NCBI RefSeq assembly: GCF_900454025.1
Contig: NZ_UGQM01000001.1
Span: 2,108,001 to 2,172,000 of the forward strand
DNA from: Mycolicibacterium gilvum
GTDB taxonomy: Bacteria; Actinomycetota; Actinomycetes; Mycobacteriales; Mycobacteriaceae
Direction of reading: 5' to 3'
DNA: 64,000 bases
Made by a program: the position numbers and the translations under genes. Below the pieces are notes generated by a model, which saw nothing but the letters and a program-made list of their open reading frames with translations, did not search any database and had not been told where the DNA came from. Below are positions 19,639 through 27,101 of this stretch, piece by piece (within the stretch, counting starts at the first letter, position 1; every line of letters starts with the position of its first letter).

Positions 19639-21100
19639 GGGAATTCTCCGTGTTCTCATTTAACGAGGCGTTCTTCTTCAACGAGACGTTCTTTTTCAAC
19701 GAGGCGTTCTTTTTGATCGAGCCGAGGATCAGATCGGTGAGGACGAACGCGGCCAGTGTCAGACCCAGCAGGGGCAGGAACCATCCGACGGTCACCGCAC
19801 CCGCGACGAGCGCCGTCACCGTCAGCGGGCGTAACCGCCGCAATCCGCCGCGTGCGGGCGGGCGGCCCACCGCCCACCGGGAACCGCGTGTCGGCCTGCG
19901 CTGCCACCACATTCGGTAGCCGCGAACGATCACGGCGAGTAATCCGACGGCGATACCCAGCAGCAGCAGTTGGTTGAGCAGGCCGAACAGGAACCACATG
20001 TGCCCGCGGATGCCCCAGTCGGCGAGTTTGGCGATCAGCGAGTAGTCGCGCCAGTAGTCCACGGTCCCGGTCACGGTCAGGTCGCCGGGGTTCACCGCGG
20101 CGGCATCGGTGGTCCACCGGTAGGGCTTGTCGATCTCGCTCACGGTGACGGCGGCGCCGTGCTCGGCGGGAAGGAGGATCTCGACGGGGAGGTCGACCCC
20201 GGCGGTCGTGGCCGCAGCGAGCACACCGTCGAAGTCGACCGATTGCGGGCCGGCGGTGTGGCCGGCGGCCGGTGCGTGGTCCCCGTGGTCCCCGTGCGTG
20301 GCCGTGTCCAGTTGTGGCCGTTGCCATTCGAAGGCGGCCCGCAGGTCGCTGACATGGGCGCCCGCGTAGGTCGACCAGGTGATGCCGGTCGCCGAGAGGA
20401 ACAGCAGCCCACCCAGCAGCCACACTCCGGTGGCCCCGTGCCAGTTCAGGTTTCGTGACCGGCCGCCGGCGGTGCGGTCCACGGTGAGAATGCGGGGCTT
20501 ACGCCCGCGGCGGCGGTCTCCGGCGGCTTTGACAAGCCACAGATACAGCCCGCCCGATGCCACCACCCACAGCCACGACGCCGCGAGCTCGCTGTAGAGC
20601 CGGCCCGGTTCACCCAGGTTGAGGTGACGGTGCAGGCCGTCGAGCCAGGTGCTCACCGGAAGGTAGCCCAGCCAGGTCACCTCGTCGCCGAGCACGCGGC
20701 CGGTGTACGGGTCGACGAACACCGCACGACCCAGGTCGGGTGCGAGCGCGGGGTCGGCGAAGTACACACGGACGGACTCGTTCTCGGCGGCGGGCGGACG
20801 CACGCCCGTCACCGTCAGCGCCGGGTACGACCTCCGGGCGGCGGCGACCTGATCGTCCAGCGGTAGTACACGGTCCCCGGGTTCGACGAACAGAAGATCG
20901 CGGTAGACGACCCGCTCGACCGTCGGTGCCATCGCGTACAAAGCGCCGGTGAGGGCCGCGATGACGAGGAACGGGCCGACGAGGACGCCGGCGTAGAAGT
21001 GCAGCCGTACCAGCAGTGCCCTCCACCGGTGCTTCGGGATCGCTTCGGGTGCTTGGTTTGTCAACGTTGTGGGGTCATGGGTGCCCTCGGGCAGGGTCAT
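19628..21100 (-). CDS. PepSY-associated transmembrane protein
   Basis: 490 aa from ATG 21100. It has four predicted membrane segments: HFYAGVLVGPFLVIAALTG, ASWLWVVASGGLYLWLV, WLLGGLLFLSATGITW and FGLLNQLLLLGIAVGLLAVIV. A further hydrophobic pair near the end is ALVAGAVTVGWFLPLLGL. PepSY-like extracytoplasmic domains sit between them, with a His-rich insertion (HGDHGDHAPAAGH). The family includes putative iron/heme or flavin-linked reductases. The last 25 residues are a three-fold KKNASL-type repeat. The frame continues upstream to 21430, but that part is not PepSY-like. Confidence 0.85.
   Translation of the reverse strand: MTLPEGTHDPTTLTNQAPEAIPKHRWRALLVRLHFYAGVLVGPFLVIAALTGALYAMAPTVERVVYRDLLFVEPGDRVLPLDDQVAAARRSYPALTVTGVRPPAAENESVRVYFADPALAPDLGRAVFVDPYTGRVLGDEVTWLGYLPVSTWLDGLHRHLNLGEPGRLYSELAASWLWVVASGGLYLWLVKAAGDRRRGRKPRILTVDRTAGGRSRNLNWHGATGVWLLGGLLFLSATGITWSTYAGAHVSDLRAAFEWQRPQLDTATHGDHGDHAPAAGHTAGPQSVDFDGVLAAATTAGVDLPVEILLPAEHGAAVTVSEIDKPYRWTTDAAAVNPGDLTVTGTVDYWRDYSLIAKLADWGIRGHMWFLFGLLNQLLLLGIAVGLLAVIVRGYRMWWQRRPTRGSRWAVGRPPARGGLRRLRPLTVTALVAGAVTVGWFLPLLGLTLAAFVLTDLILGSIKKNASLKKNVSLKKNASLNENTENSHVR
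19661..19714. repeat. Three 18-base tandem repeats in the PepSY gene 3' end
   Basis: Three copies of an 18-base unit (AACGAGRCGTTCTTYTTC on +) run in tandem. They encode KKNASL-KKNVSL-KKNASL near the C-terminus of the PepSY protein. Because the unit is a multiple of three, copy changes would keep the frame. Confidence 0.85.
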
Positions 21101-21236
21101 ATGAGGAAAGCCTTGTGATCGGACGAACGAGTCGTCGGCGACAGAAGATGCCGTCGGCGTCGGGATACGCGACGGTGCAAACGCGAATACCGCGGCGAGT
21201 CGCCACGGCTCGGTACAGGTGCGAAGAAGAAGGGTG

Positions 21237-21779
21237 TCAGGCAGTGACGGTGGCGTGCGGGGGAGCGCGCATGCCCAGCCCGGTCGCCAGAACAGGCCGG
21301 GGGACAACGATTCTGGTGGCGCGACGGCGAGCCCGCGGCATCGGCCGCGGGCTCTGGAGAATGAACAGGCGCAGCCAGTGCAGCACCGACGCGCAGACGG
21401 CGTAGAGATACTCCGCGGCCGAGATGGCACCGCCGAGCAGCACTGCGGCCGCGATGTGGGCCACGATCATCGACGGGCCGGGCGTCGGAACGAGGGCATC
21501 GTGGTGATGGCCGGTGAGGGCCAGCGCGATGTGTCCGAGGAACTGTGCGCCGCCGAGTGCGCTCGTCGTCGCCAACCAGCGCACGCGGCGGTCATCGCTG
21601 CGAACAGCGCCGGCGAGCGCGCCGACCGTCGCGCACACCAGCAGGGCGAGTACGAGCGAGCTGCCGAGAGGGAGGGCGCCGCCGCCGGCCGCGGCGTGTG
21701 CGCCGAGGGTCATGGCCGCCGAAGACGCCCCGACCAGGGCTCCACGGGCCCACCGGGCCCGCATCTTCGGCGTGTTCAT
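21237..21779 (-). CDS. Small multi-pass membrane protein of unknown function
   Basis: 180 aa. About four hydrophobic segments are visible: GALVGASSAAMTLGAHAAAG, SLVLALLVCATVGALAGAV, LGGAQFLGHIALALTGHHHD and MIVAHIAAAVLLGGAISAAEYLYAV. The C-terminal tail is basic and Pro/Arg-rich. Several membrane-located His residues (GHIALALTGHHHD and VAHIA) could bind metal. I do not recognise a named family. It starts 8 bases after the aldo/keto reductase stop and lies 136 bases before the PepSY gene on the same strand. Confidence 0.75.
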   Translation of the reverse strand: MNTPKMRARWARGALVGASSAAMTLGAHAAAGGGALPLGSSLVLALLVCATVGALAGAVRSDDRRVRWLATTSALGGAQFLGHIALALTGHHHDALVPTPGPSMIVAHIAAAVLLGGAISAAEYLYAVCASVLHWLRLFILQSPRPMPRARRRATRIVVPRPVLATGLGMRAPPHATVTA

Positions 21780-21787
21780 CCGGCCGC

Positions 21788-22627
21788 TCAGCTCCCGCTG
21801 TATGTCTCGGGATCCGGCCGGAACCGGGTGCCGTCGTCGAGGCCGTTGAGCGTGCTCATCTGCTCCTCGGACAGTTCGAAGCCGAACACGTCGATGTTCG
21901 ACCTGATCCTCTCAGGTGACGACGAGCGCGGGATGACGATGTTCCCGAGTTGCAGGCTCCACCGGATCAGCACCTGCGCGGGTGTCCTGCCGTGGGCCTC
22001 GGCGATTGCGTTCACCGCGGAGTGACTCAGCAGGTTTCCCACCCCGAGTGGTCCGTAGGCCTCGGTGGCGATGCCGTGTTCGGCGTTCACCGCGCGCAAC
22101 TCCGCCTGGTTCAGCAGCGGGTGCAGTTCGATCTGGTTCACGGCCGGGGTGAAGAACGAGAGGCTGATGATGTCGTCGAGGTGGTGGCCGTGGAAGTTGG
22201 CGACGCCGATCGACCGGGTCAGGCCGACCTCCTTGGACTTCATCAGCCCGCCCCAGCTGTCGACGTGTTTGCCCTGCTGGCTGACCGGCCAGTGGATGAG
22301 GTAAAGGTCCACGTAGTCCAGACCGAGCCGCTCGAGGCTTGCCCGGAGGGCGTCCTGCGAGGACTGGAAACCGGCGTCCTCGGTGGCGAGCTTGGTCGTG
22401 ACGAACAGCTCGTCACGCGGTACGCCGGAGGCCGCGATGGCGCGCCCGACGGCGGCCTCGTTGCCGTATGCGGCGGCGGTGTCGATCAGCCGGTACCCGG
22501 CCTCCAGCGCGGCCGTGACGGCCTGCTCGGTCTCTGCGTCCGACAACTCGCCCACACCGAGGCCGATGACCGGCATGGTGTTGTCGTCGTTGAGTGTGAC
22601 GGTGGGGATGGCTGCCGCCGACGTCAT
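21788..22627 (-). CDS. Aldo/keto reductase
   Basis: 279 aa AKR superfamily protein (Rv2971-like). The TIM-barrel signatures are [26 protein letters not shown] with the catalytic Asp/Tyr, VTTKLATED (Lys), YLIHWPVS (His) and [18 protein letters not shown] for NADPH binding. It probably reduces small aldehydes such as methylglyoxal; the substrate is inferred. It is divergent from the lipN-type gene, leaving about 150 bases that hold both promoters. Confidence 0.93.
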
Positions 22628-22775
22628 GTCACCTTCTTTTCTGAAGTGGAATGCTGGCGAAGACTATATTGCCGCCCTTAGATCTTTCTAATACCGGCCG
22701 AACCACACGGTACGGGTATGCCACGCCGTGGACCGGGCGAACTCGTCCCGGCCGGACACCGAACAGGAGCTGACG

Positions 22776-23900
22776 ATGACCGATGTCGCCGCGGGTCACA
22801 CCCCCGAAACCACGCCCCGGGTGCGGACCCGGCCCGCCGGCGGTGCCGTCGAGAAGCTCACCAACACCCTGGCCGGTGTGACGTTGCGCGCTCTGCCGCG
22901 CATTCCCGACCCGGTCAAGCGGCTGCTGCTGGGCCGGCGAACGATCACCCTCGACGGCAACACCCTGGACACCACGCTGCATCTGATGCTCGCCGGGCAA
23001 CGCCTCATGGGCATCGAAGGTCTCGTCGCCGACGACGACGTGACTGTCGCGAGAGCCCAGCTCGAGGTGCTCGCCGCCGCATTCAAGCAGCACATCCCGG
23101 TGGCCGCGGTGACCAACCTCACGGTGCCGGGGGCGCAGGGTCCCCTCGACGCGCGCCACTACCGGACCGACGAACCCGACGCCGCCCTGCTCGTCTTCTT
23201 CCACGGCGGCGGTCACGTCATCGGCAGCCTGGACTCCCACGACGACCTGTGCCGCGAGATCTGCCGGGCCGGACGGATCCACGTGCTCTCGGTCGACTAC
23301 CGGCTGGCTCCCGAGCACAAGGCGCCCGCCGGCGCGCAGGACGCCTACTCGGCGTACCTGTGGGCCCGTGAGCACGCCGCCGAACTCGGCGCCGACCCGG
23401 AACGTGTCGCGGTCGGAGGGGACAGCGCCGGGGGCAATCTGTCGGCGGTGCTGACGCAGCGTGCCCGCGACGAAGGGGCACCCCTGCCCGCGCTGCAGGT
23501 GCTGCTGTACCCGGCCACCGAGGTCGGCATCCAGACCCGGTCGCAGACGTTGTTCTCCGACGGGTTCTTCCTGACCAAACGGGACATGGACTGGTTCATG
23601 GACCACTTCCTCGACGGCGCCGATGTCGCCGACACCGATCCCCGGGTGTCGCCGCTGCGGACCGACGACATGTCCGGACTGCCGCCGGCGCTGGTGGTGA
23701 CCGCAGGGTTCGACCCGCTGCGTGACGAAGGGCGGCTCTACGCCGAGGCGCTGCGCGAGGCGGGCACACCCGTGGACTACCGCGAGTACGGCACCGTCGT
23801 CCACGGCTTCGCCAACTTCTTCCCGCTGGGCGGCGACAGCGCGACGGCGATGGCCGACGTCATCTCCGCGATCCGCGCCCATCTGACCCGCGCCGGCTAA
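22776..23900 (+). CDS. lipN: Alpha/beta-hydrolase esterase/lipase, HSL family (LipN-type)
   Basis: 374 aa from ATG 22776, chosen because AGGAG (22765-22769) is 6 bases upstream; a GTG at 22728 is in frame. It is a hormone-sensitive-lipase family member: oxyanion motif HGGG at residues 143-146, nucleophile GDSAGG (Ser about 217), Asp in GFDPLRDEG and His in VHGFANFF. Family members cleave short acyl esters and acylglycerols. It matches Rv2970c in position. The DsbA-like gene starts 32 bases later. Confidence 0.9.
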   Translation: MTDVAAGHTPETTPRVRTRPAGGAVEKLTNTLAGVTLRALPRIPDPVKRLLLGRRTITLDGNTLDTTLHLMLAGQRLMGIEGLVADDDVTVARAQLEVLAAAFKQHIPVAAVTNLTVPGAQGPLDARHYRTDEPDAALLVFFHGGGHVIGSLDSHDDLCREICRAGRIHVLSVDYRLAPEHKAPAGAQDAYSAYLWAREHAAELGADPERVAVGGDSAGGNLSAVLTQRARDEGAPLPALQVLLYPATEVGIQTRSQTLFSDGFFLTKRDMDWFMDHFLDGADVADTDPRVSPLRTDDMSGLPPALVVTAGFDPLRDEGRLYAEALREAGTPVDYREYGTVVHGFANFFPLGGDSATAMADVISAIRAHLTRAG

Positions 23901-23932
23901 GGCAGGACGGGCGCGCCGGTACTCTGTTTTCC

Positions 23933-24706
23933 GTGGCTTCCAAACCCAAGAAGAACGCGCGTTACGACCTCAAGGCCGCCGACCGCAAGCGCAACCTGCT
24001 GATCCAGATCGGCCTGACGGCCGTCGTCGTCATCTTCGCGGTCGCGTTGGTGCTCTACATCGTGGGTTCGGCGGACGACAAGCCGACCGCCGGCGAGTCG
24101 CGCGGCATACGGGTGGAGTCGACGAGCGTCATCAAGAAGGAAGGCACCGACGAGCCCAAGGCCGTCGTGAGCATGTACGAGGACTTCCTGTGCCCGCACT
24201 GCGGTGCGTTCGAGCAGCAGTTCGGTCCGACGATCAACAAGCTGGTCGACGCGGGCGCCATCGCCGCGGACTACTACATGGTCGGCATCCTCGATCGTCC
24301 GCAGAACCAGAACTACCCGGCACGCGCCGGTGGTGCCGCCTACTGCGTCGCCGACGAGTCCATCGACGCGTTCAAGCGTTTCCACGCCGCCCTCTACGCA
24401 CAGCAGCCCGGCGAGACCGGTTCCGCCTACCCGGACAACGCCCGACTCATCGAGATCGCGCGCCAGTCCGGTGCGACCGGCGGAGTGCCCGAGTGCATCA
24501 ACAAGGGGACCTACGTCGACATGGTCGGCGGACTCGCCCGGGCAACCGAGATCAAGTCGACGCCGACGGTCCGCATCAACGGTGAGGAATACCAGTACAG
24601 CACCCCTGACGCGCTGGTCGCCAAGATCAAGGAGATCGTCGGCGACGTGCCCGGTCTGGAAGCCGCGCCGCCGGCACCCGCCCCGCAACCCGCTCCCGCA
24701 TCATGA
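23933..24706 (+). CDS. Membrane-anchored DsbA-like thiol oxidoreductase
   Basis: 257 aa, GTG start. One N-terminal membrane helix (LLIQIGLTAVVVIFAVALVLYIV) is followed by a thioredoxin fold with active site YEDFLCPHCGAF (CPHC) and the cis-Pro loop IKSTPTVRING. An additional Cys pair is in AAYCVADE and VPECINKG. It introduces disulfides into exported proteins. The C-terminal tail is Pro/Ala-rich. Its last codons overlap the VKOR start (ATGA), as expected for an oxidase-partner pair. Confidence 0.92.
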   Translation: MASKPKKNARYDLKAADRKRNLLIQIGLTAVVVIFAVALVLYIVGSADDKPTAGESRGIRVESTSVIKKEGTDEPKAVVSMYEDFLCPHCGAFEQQFGPTINKLVDAGAIAADYYMVGILDRPQNQNYPARAGGAAYCVADESIDAFKRFHAALYAQQPGETGSAYPDNARLIEIARQSGATGGVPECINKGTYVDMVGGLARATEIKSTPTVRINGEEYQYSTPDALVAKIKEIVGDVPGLEAAPPAPAPQPAPAS

Positions 24707-25338
24707 CCGTCACCGCGACCGACTCGGTAGATCACGCCGACCCGTCCGCCGACGAGGCGACGGGGGTCGCGGTTGCACGCGGTAGCGCACTGTGGGTGCT
24801 CATCGCCGGTGTCGTCGGCCTGGCCGCGGCCCTGACCCTCACGGTCGAGAAGATCGAGCTGCTCATCGATCCGGACTACATCCCGTCCTGCAGCATCAAC
24901 CCGGTGCTGTCCTGCGGGTCGGTGATGATCACCCCGCAGGCGTCGCTGTTCGGCTTCCCGAACCCGCTGATCGGCATCGTGTCGTTCACGGTCGTCGTGG
25001 TCACCGGTGTTCTCGCCCTGGTCAAGGTCTCCCTGCCGCGCTGGTACTGGGCCGGTCTGGCCGTCGCGACACTGCTCGGCACGGTGTTCGTGCACTGGCT
25101 GATCTTCCAGAGCCTGTACCGCATCGGCGCTCTGTGCCCGTACTGCATGGTGGTGTGGGCCGTGACGATTCCGCTGCTGGTGGTGGCGACCTCCGTCGCC
25201 GTGCAGGCCCAGCGCAGCGGCAACGCCGCGGTCAGGTTGATCTACACCTGGCGGTGGTCGCTGGTCACGCTCTGGTTCACCGGCGTCCTGCTGCTGATCC
25301 TCGAGCGATTCTGGAACTACTGGTCGACCCTGATCTAG
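24703..25338 (+). CDS. Vitamin K epoxide reductase (VKOR) family protein
   Basis: 211 aa, with four to five membrane helices. It has the loop Cys pair PSCSINPVLSCGSV, the CxxC LCPYCMVVW in the membrane, and a Ser/Thr-lined quinone site. In mycobacteria VKOR replaces DsbB and reoxidises the DsbA-like protein using menaquinone. It overlaps the upstream gene by 4 bases, so the two form one functional unit. The IS element begins somewhere in the noncoding DNA that follows. Confidence 0.93.
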   Translation: MTVTATDSVDHADPSADEATGVAVARGSALWVLIAGVVGLAAALTLTVEKIELLIDPDYIPSCSINPVLSCGSVMITPQASLFGFPNPLIGIVSFTVVVVTGVLALVKVSLPRWYWAGLAVATLLGTVFVHWLIFQSLYRIGALCPYCMVVWAVTIPLLVVATSVAVQAQRSGNAAVRLIYTWRWSLVTLWFTGVLLLILERFWNYWSTLI

Positions 25339-25516
25339 CTGGCGGTAGGTCGAGTCAAGGGGCGTGGTGGGCGTAGTTGGTCGACACCCTTGGTTGGGGT
25401 GTTGAAGTTTCTACGGCCGATGGTGCTGCGGGTGGATTGACGGGTGCCTGGCGCCCACGCTGACGTATGCAACCTCGTTGGGTGGTTATCTGGCGTCGTT
25501 CGGGCTGCCGCGGAGG

Positions 25517-25654
25517 CGAAGGGCCGGGTGCCAAGCTAGATGCGGCGTAACCCGCGGGGGTCCGCCATAGCCGACACGGCATCTGATCCGGCCCTTCGTC
25601 CCGTCTGCCTAGCGTGGCACTACCGACTGGAGTTGTGAAGGGTTGTTGGTCGGT
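25517..25654 (-). ncRNA. Candidate bridge RNA (seekRNA) of the IS110-type element
   Basis: Read on the transposase strand, a 6-base stem-loop (arms 25649-25654 / 25622-25627) comes first. It is followed by a long rod with an 11-base perfect outer stem (CGAAGGGCCGG, 25588-25598 with 25517-25527). The rod then has an asymmetric internal loop and a 6-base inner stem AGATGC/GCATCT (25579-25584 / 25538-25543), with further short pairing at the tip. An alternative pairing joins 25528-25538 with 25610-25620 (10 of 11). Bridge RNAs of IS110 recombinases have this stem-loop plus internal-loop plan. Function is inferred and no expression evidence exists. Confidence 0.5.
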
Positions 25655-25687
25655 CCTTTCTCGGGGTGTGGTGTCGCTGCGGGTGGC

Positions 25688-26911
25688 TCAGGCCCAGCGG
25701 GTTGGCTCGTAGACAGCGTGGTCACGCACGAGCGCGTGAGCGATTCGGTTGGCGCGGTTGGCCAGTGCGCAGGCCACCACGCCGCCGTGTTTGCCGCGGT
25801 CTTTGAGTTCGTGGGCGTAGGTCTTGGCTGCCGGTTCACTGAGCCACAGGCCGATACCGAGGTCGATCAACGCGCGGCGCAACGCGACGCTGCCTTCACG
25901 GCTGATGCCGCCATCGCGGCGTTTGTGGGCAGATTCGTACTGCACCGGCGAGAGGCCCGATGCACGGTAGATTTGTCGCGGCCCTGGCCATCGTTGCGGG
26001 TCACCAAGGGCTGCAGCGTAATTGGATACCCGCACCACGCCCCAGCCCGGTACCGAAGTCAATGTCGCGTACGGGCTGCGCGGCAGCAGCGACCCCAACT
26101 CCGTCTCGGCGGCATCAATCTGGGCGTCCAGGTCGGCCAACAGGGCCATGTCGGCGGCCAGGATTCGGCGGGCGATCACCGCGTCGCGCGTCGGCAGTGC
26201 ATCGCGCGCCACAGCGACCAGACGCTCGGCGACCGGTCGACGCAGTTGCAGGTCGCGAGTGGCGGCGAAACGGATCAGCCGGCTGACTCCCAGGCCGGCC
26301 AAACGGGCAGGGTCGGTGAACTCGGCGGCGACCAAACGGCCGATCTTGGTTCCCAGCACGTCGGGCAGCGCCAAGGTCAGTCCGGGAAACGCTCGGTCCA
26401 GTTGCCCGAGCAGCTGATTCTTCGTTGCGGTCCGCGTCGCGGTCCGCCGGCTCCGATGCACCGCCCAGGCGCTCACCTCACCAATCACGACATCGCGATC
26501 GCTCACCGAGCGCCCGTACCCGGCCAACACCAGATCGGTGATCGCTTCCAGGTCGATCACGTCGGTCTTGATGCGGCGCCGCCCCTGCACACGACGCTGC
26601 TCGGCGACCTGGGCGGGATTGAGCTCCAACACTTCCCACCCGGGCGGCCAGCGATGGTCGAGCACCGGTCGGTGATAGTGACCGGCGGCCTCCACACCGA
26701 CTTTGACCTGCCCTGATAGCGGGATCGAGGCCGTCGCCTCAGCGGTGACTGCCGCAAGACCGGTGCGGTTCATCGCAAACTCCGATGGCCCGAACAACCG
26801 ATGGCGACTCGCATCGGTCACCGACAACAGGGCCGAGGTCTTGCCGACATCGACAGCAACGACAATCGTGGACGACGTGACTGGAGCAACATGCACAGAC
26901 ACAACAGACAC
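25688..26911 (-). CDS. IS110-family transposase (DEDD recombinase)
   Basis: 407 aa. The N-terminal RuvC-like domain has all four acidic residues: VAVDVGKT (D21), VGVEAAGHY (E74) and KTDVIDLEAI (D117, D120). The C-terminal Tnp_20-type domain has SVPGWGVVRVSNYAAALGD and YRASGLSPVQYES with GGISREGSVALRRAL, which includes the conserved serine region. It appears intact. The 26911 GTG lies directly against GGAGG, so a GTG at 26902 is a better-spaced start. Enzymes of this family are guided by an element-encoded RNA. Confidence 0.93.
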   Translation of the reverse strand: MSVVSVHVAPVTSSTIVVAVDVGKTSALLSVTDASRHRLFGPSEFAMNRTGLAAVTAEATASIPLSGQVKVGVEAAGHYHRPVLDHRWPPGWEVLELNPAQVAEQRRVQGRRRIKTDVIDLEAITDLVLAGYGRSVSDRDVVIGEVSAWAVHRSRRTATRTATKNQLLGQLDRAFPGLTLALPDVLGTKIGRLVAAEFTDPARLAGLGVSRLIRFAATRDLQLRRPVAERLVAVARDALPTRDAVIARRILAADMALLADLDAQIDAAETELGSLLPRSPYATLTSVPGWGVVRVSNYAAALGDPQRWPGPRQIYRASGLSPVQYESAHKRRDGGISREGSVALRRALIDLGIGLWLSEPAAKTYAHELKDRGKHGGVVACALANRANRIAHALVRDHAVYEPTRWA

Positions 26912-27091
26912 CTCCGGGGCGTGTCAGGAGGTCCACGTGCGTCAACACACGGACCGCCAAAGGAATCGGTTACAGATCCCTTCCTGACACCTCCGGAGGC
27001 ATTGAGAAGGACTAACCCGATCTATATCAGCCGCCCGACGTGCGGTGATCACAGCCCGTGGTCGGGCTCGGTGAGAAAGATCAGCAAGGTT

Positions 27092-27098
27092 AAGGTGA
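27092..27098 (+). promoter_or_regulatory. pyc ribosome-binding site
   Basis: AAGGTGA lies 3 bases before the GTG start of pyc. About 190 bases separate the transposase gene from pyc. The part after roughly 27000 is presumably the original pyc upstream region, but no clear -10/-35 pair was identified. Confidence 0.5.
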
Positions 27099-27101
27099 AC
27101 C

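Larger units (their letters stand above)
25339..27000 (-). mobile_element. IS110-superfamily insertion sequence (ends not defined)
   Basis: A single transposase gene on the minus strand sits between VKOR and pyc, which are neighbours in M. tuberculosis. IS110 elements lack clear terminal inverted repeats and target duplications, so the boundaries given are only outer limits. The 3' noncoding side (25339-25687, about 350 bases) is longer and more structured than the 5' side. That is the arrangement described for the IS1111 branch. The 5' side has GTGTCAGGA/TCCTGACAC (26921-26929 / 26982-26990) and a repeated GACACCTCCGG (26907 and 26986). Confidence 0.8.

Noticed and set aside
25643..26716. 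Long + strand open frame opposite the transposase gene
   Set aside because: It mirrors the transposase coding strand in high-GC DNA. IS900-like elements have been described with an opposite-strand ORF, but this one shows no recognisable domain.
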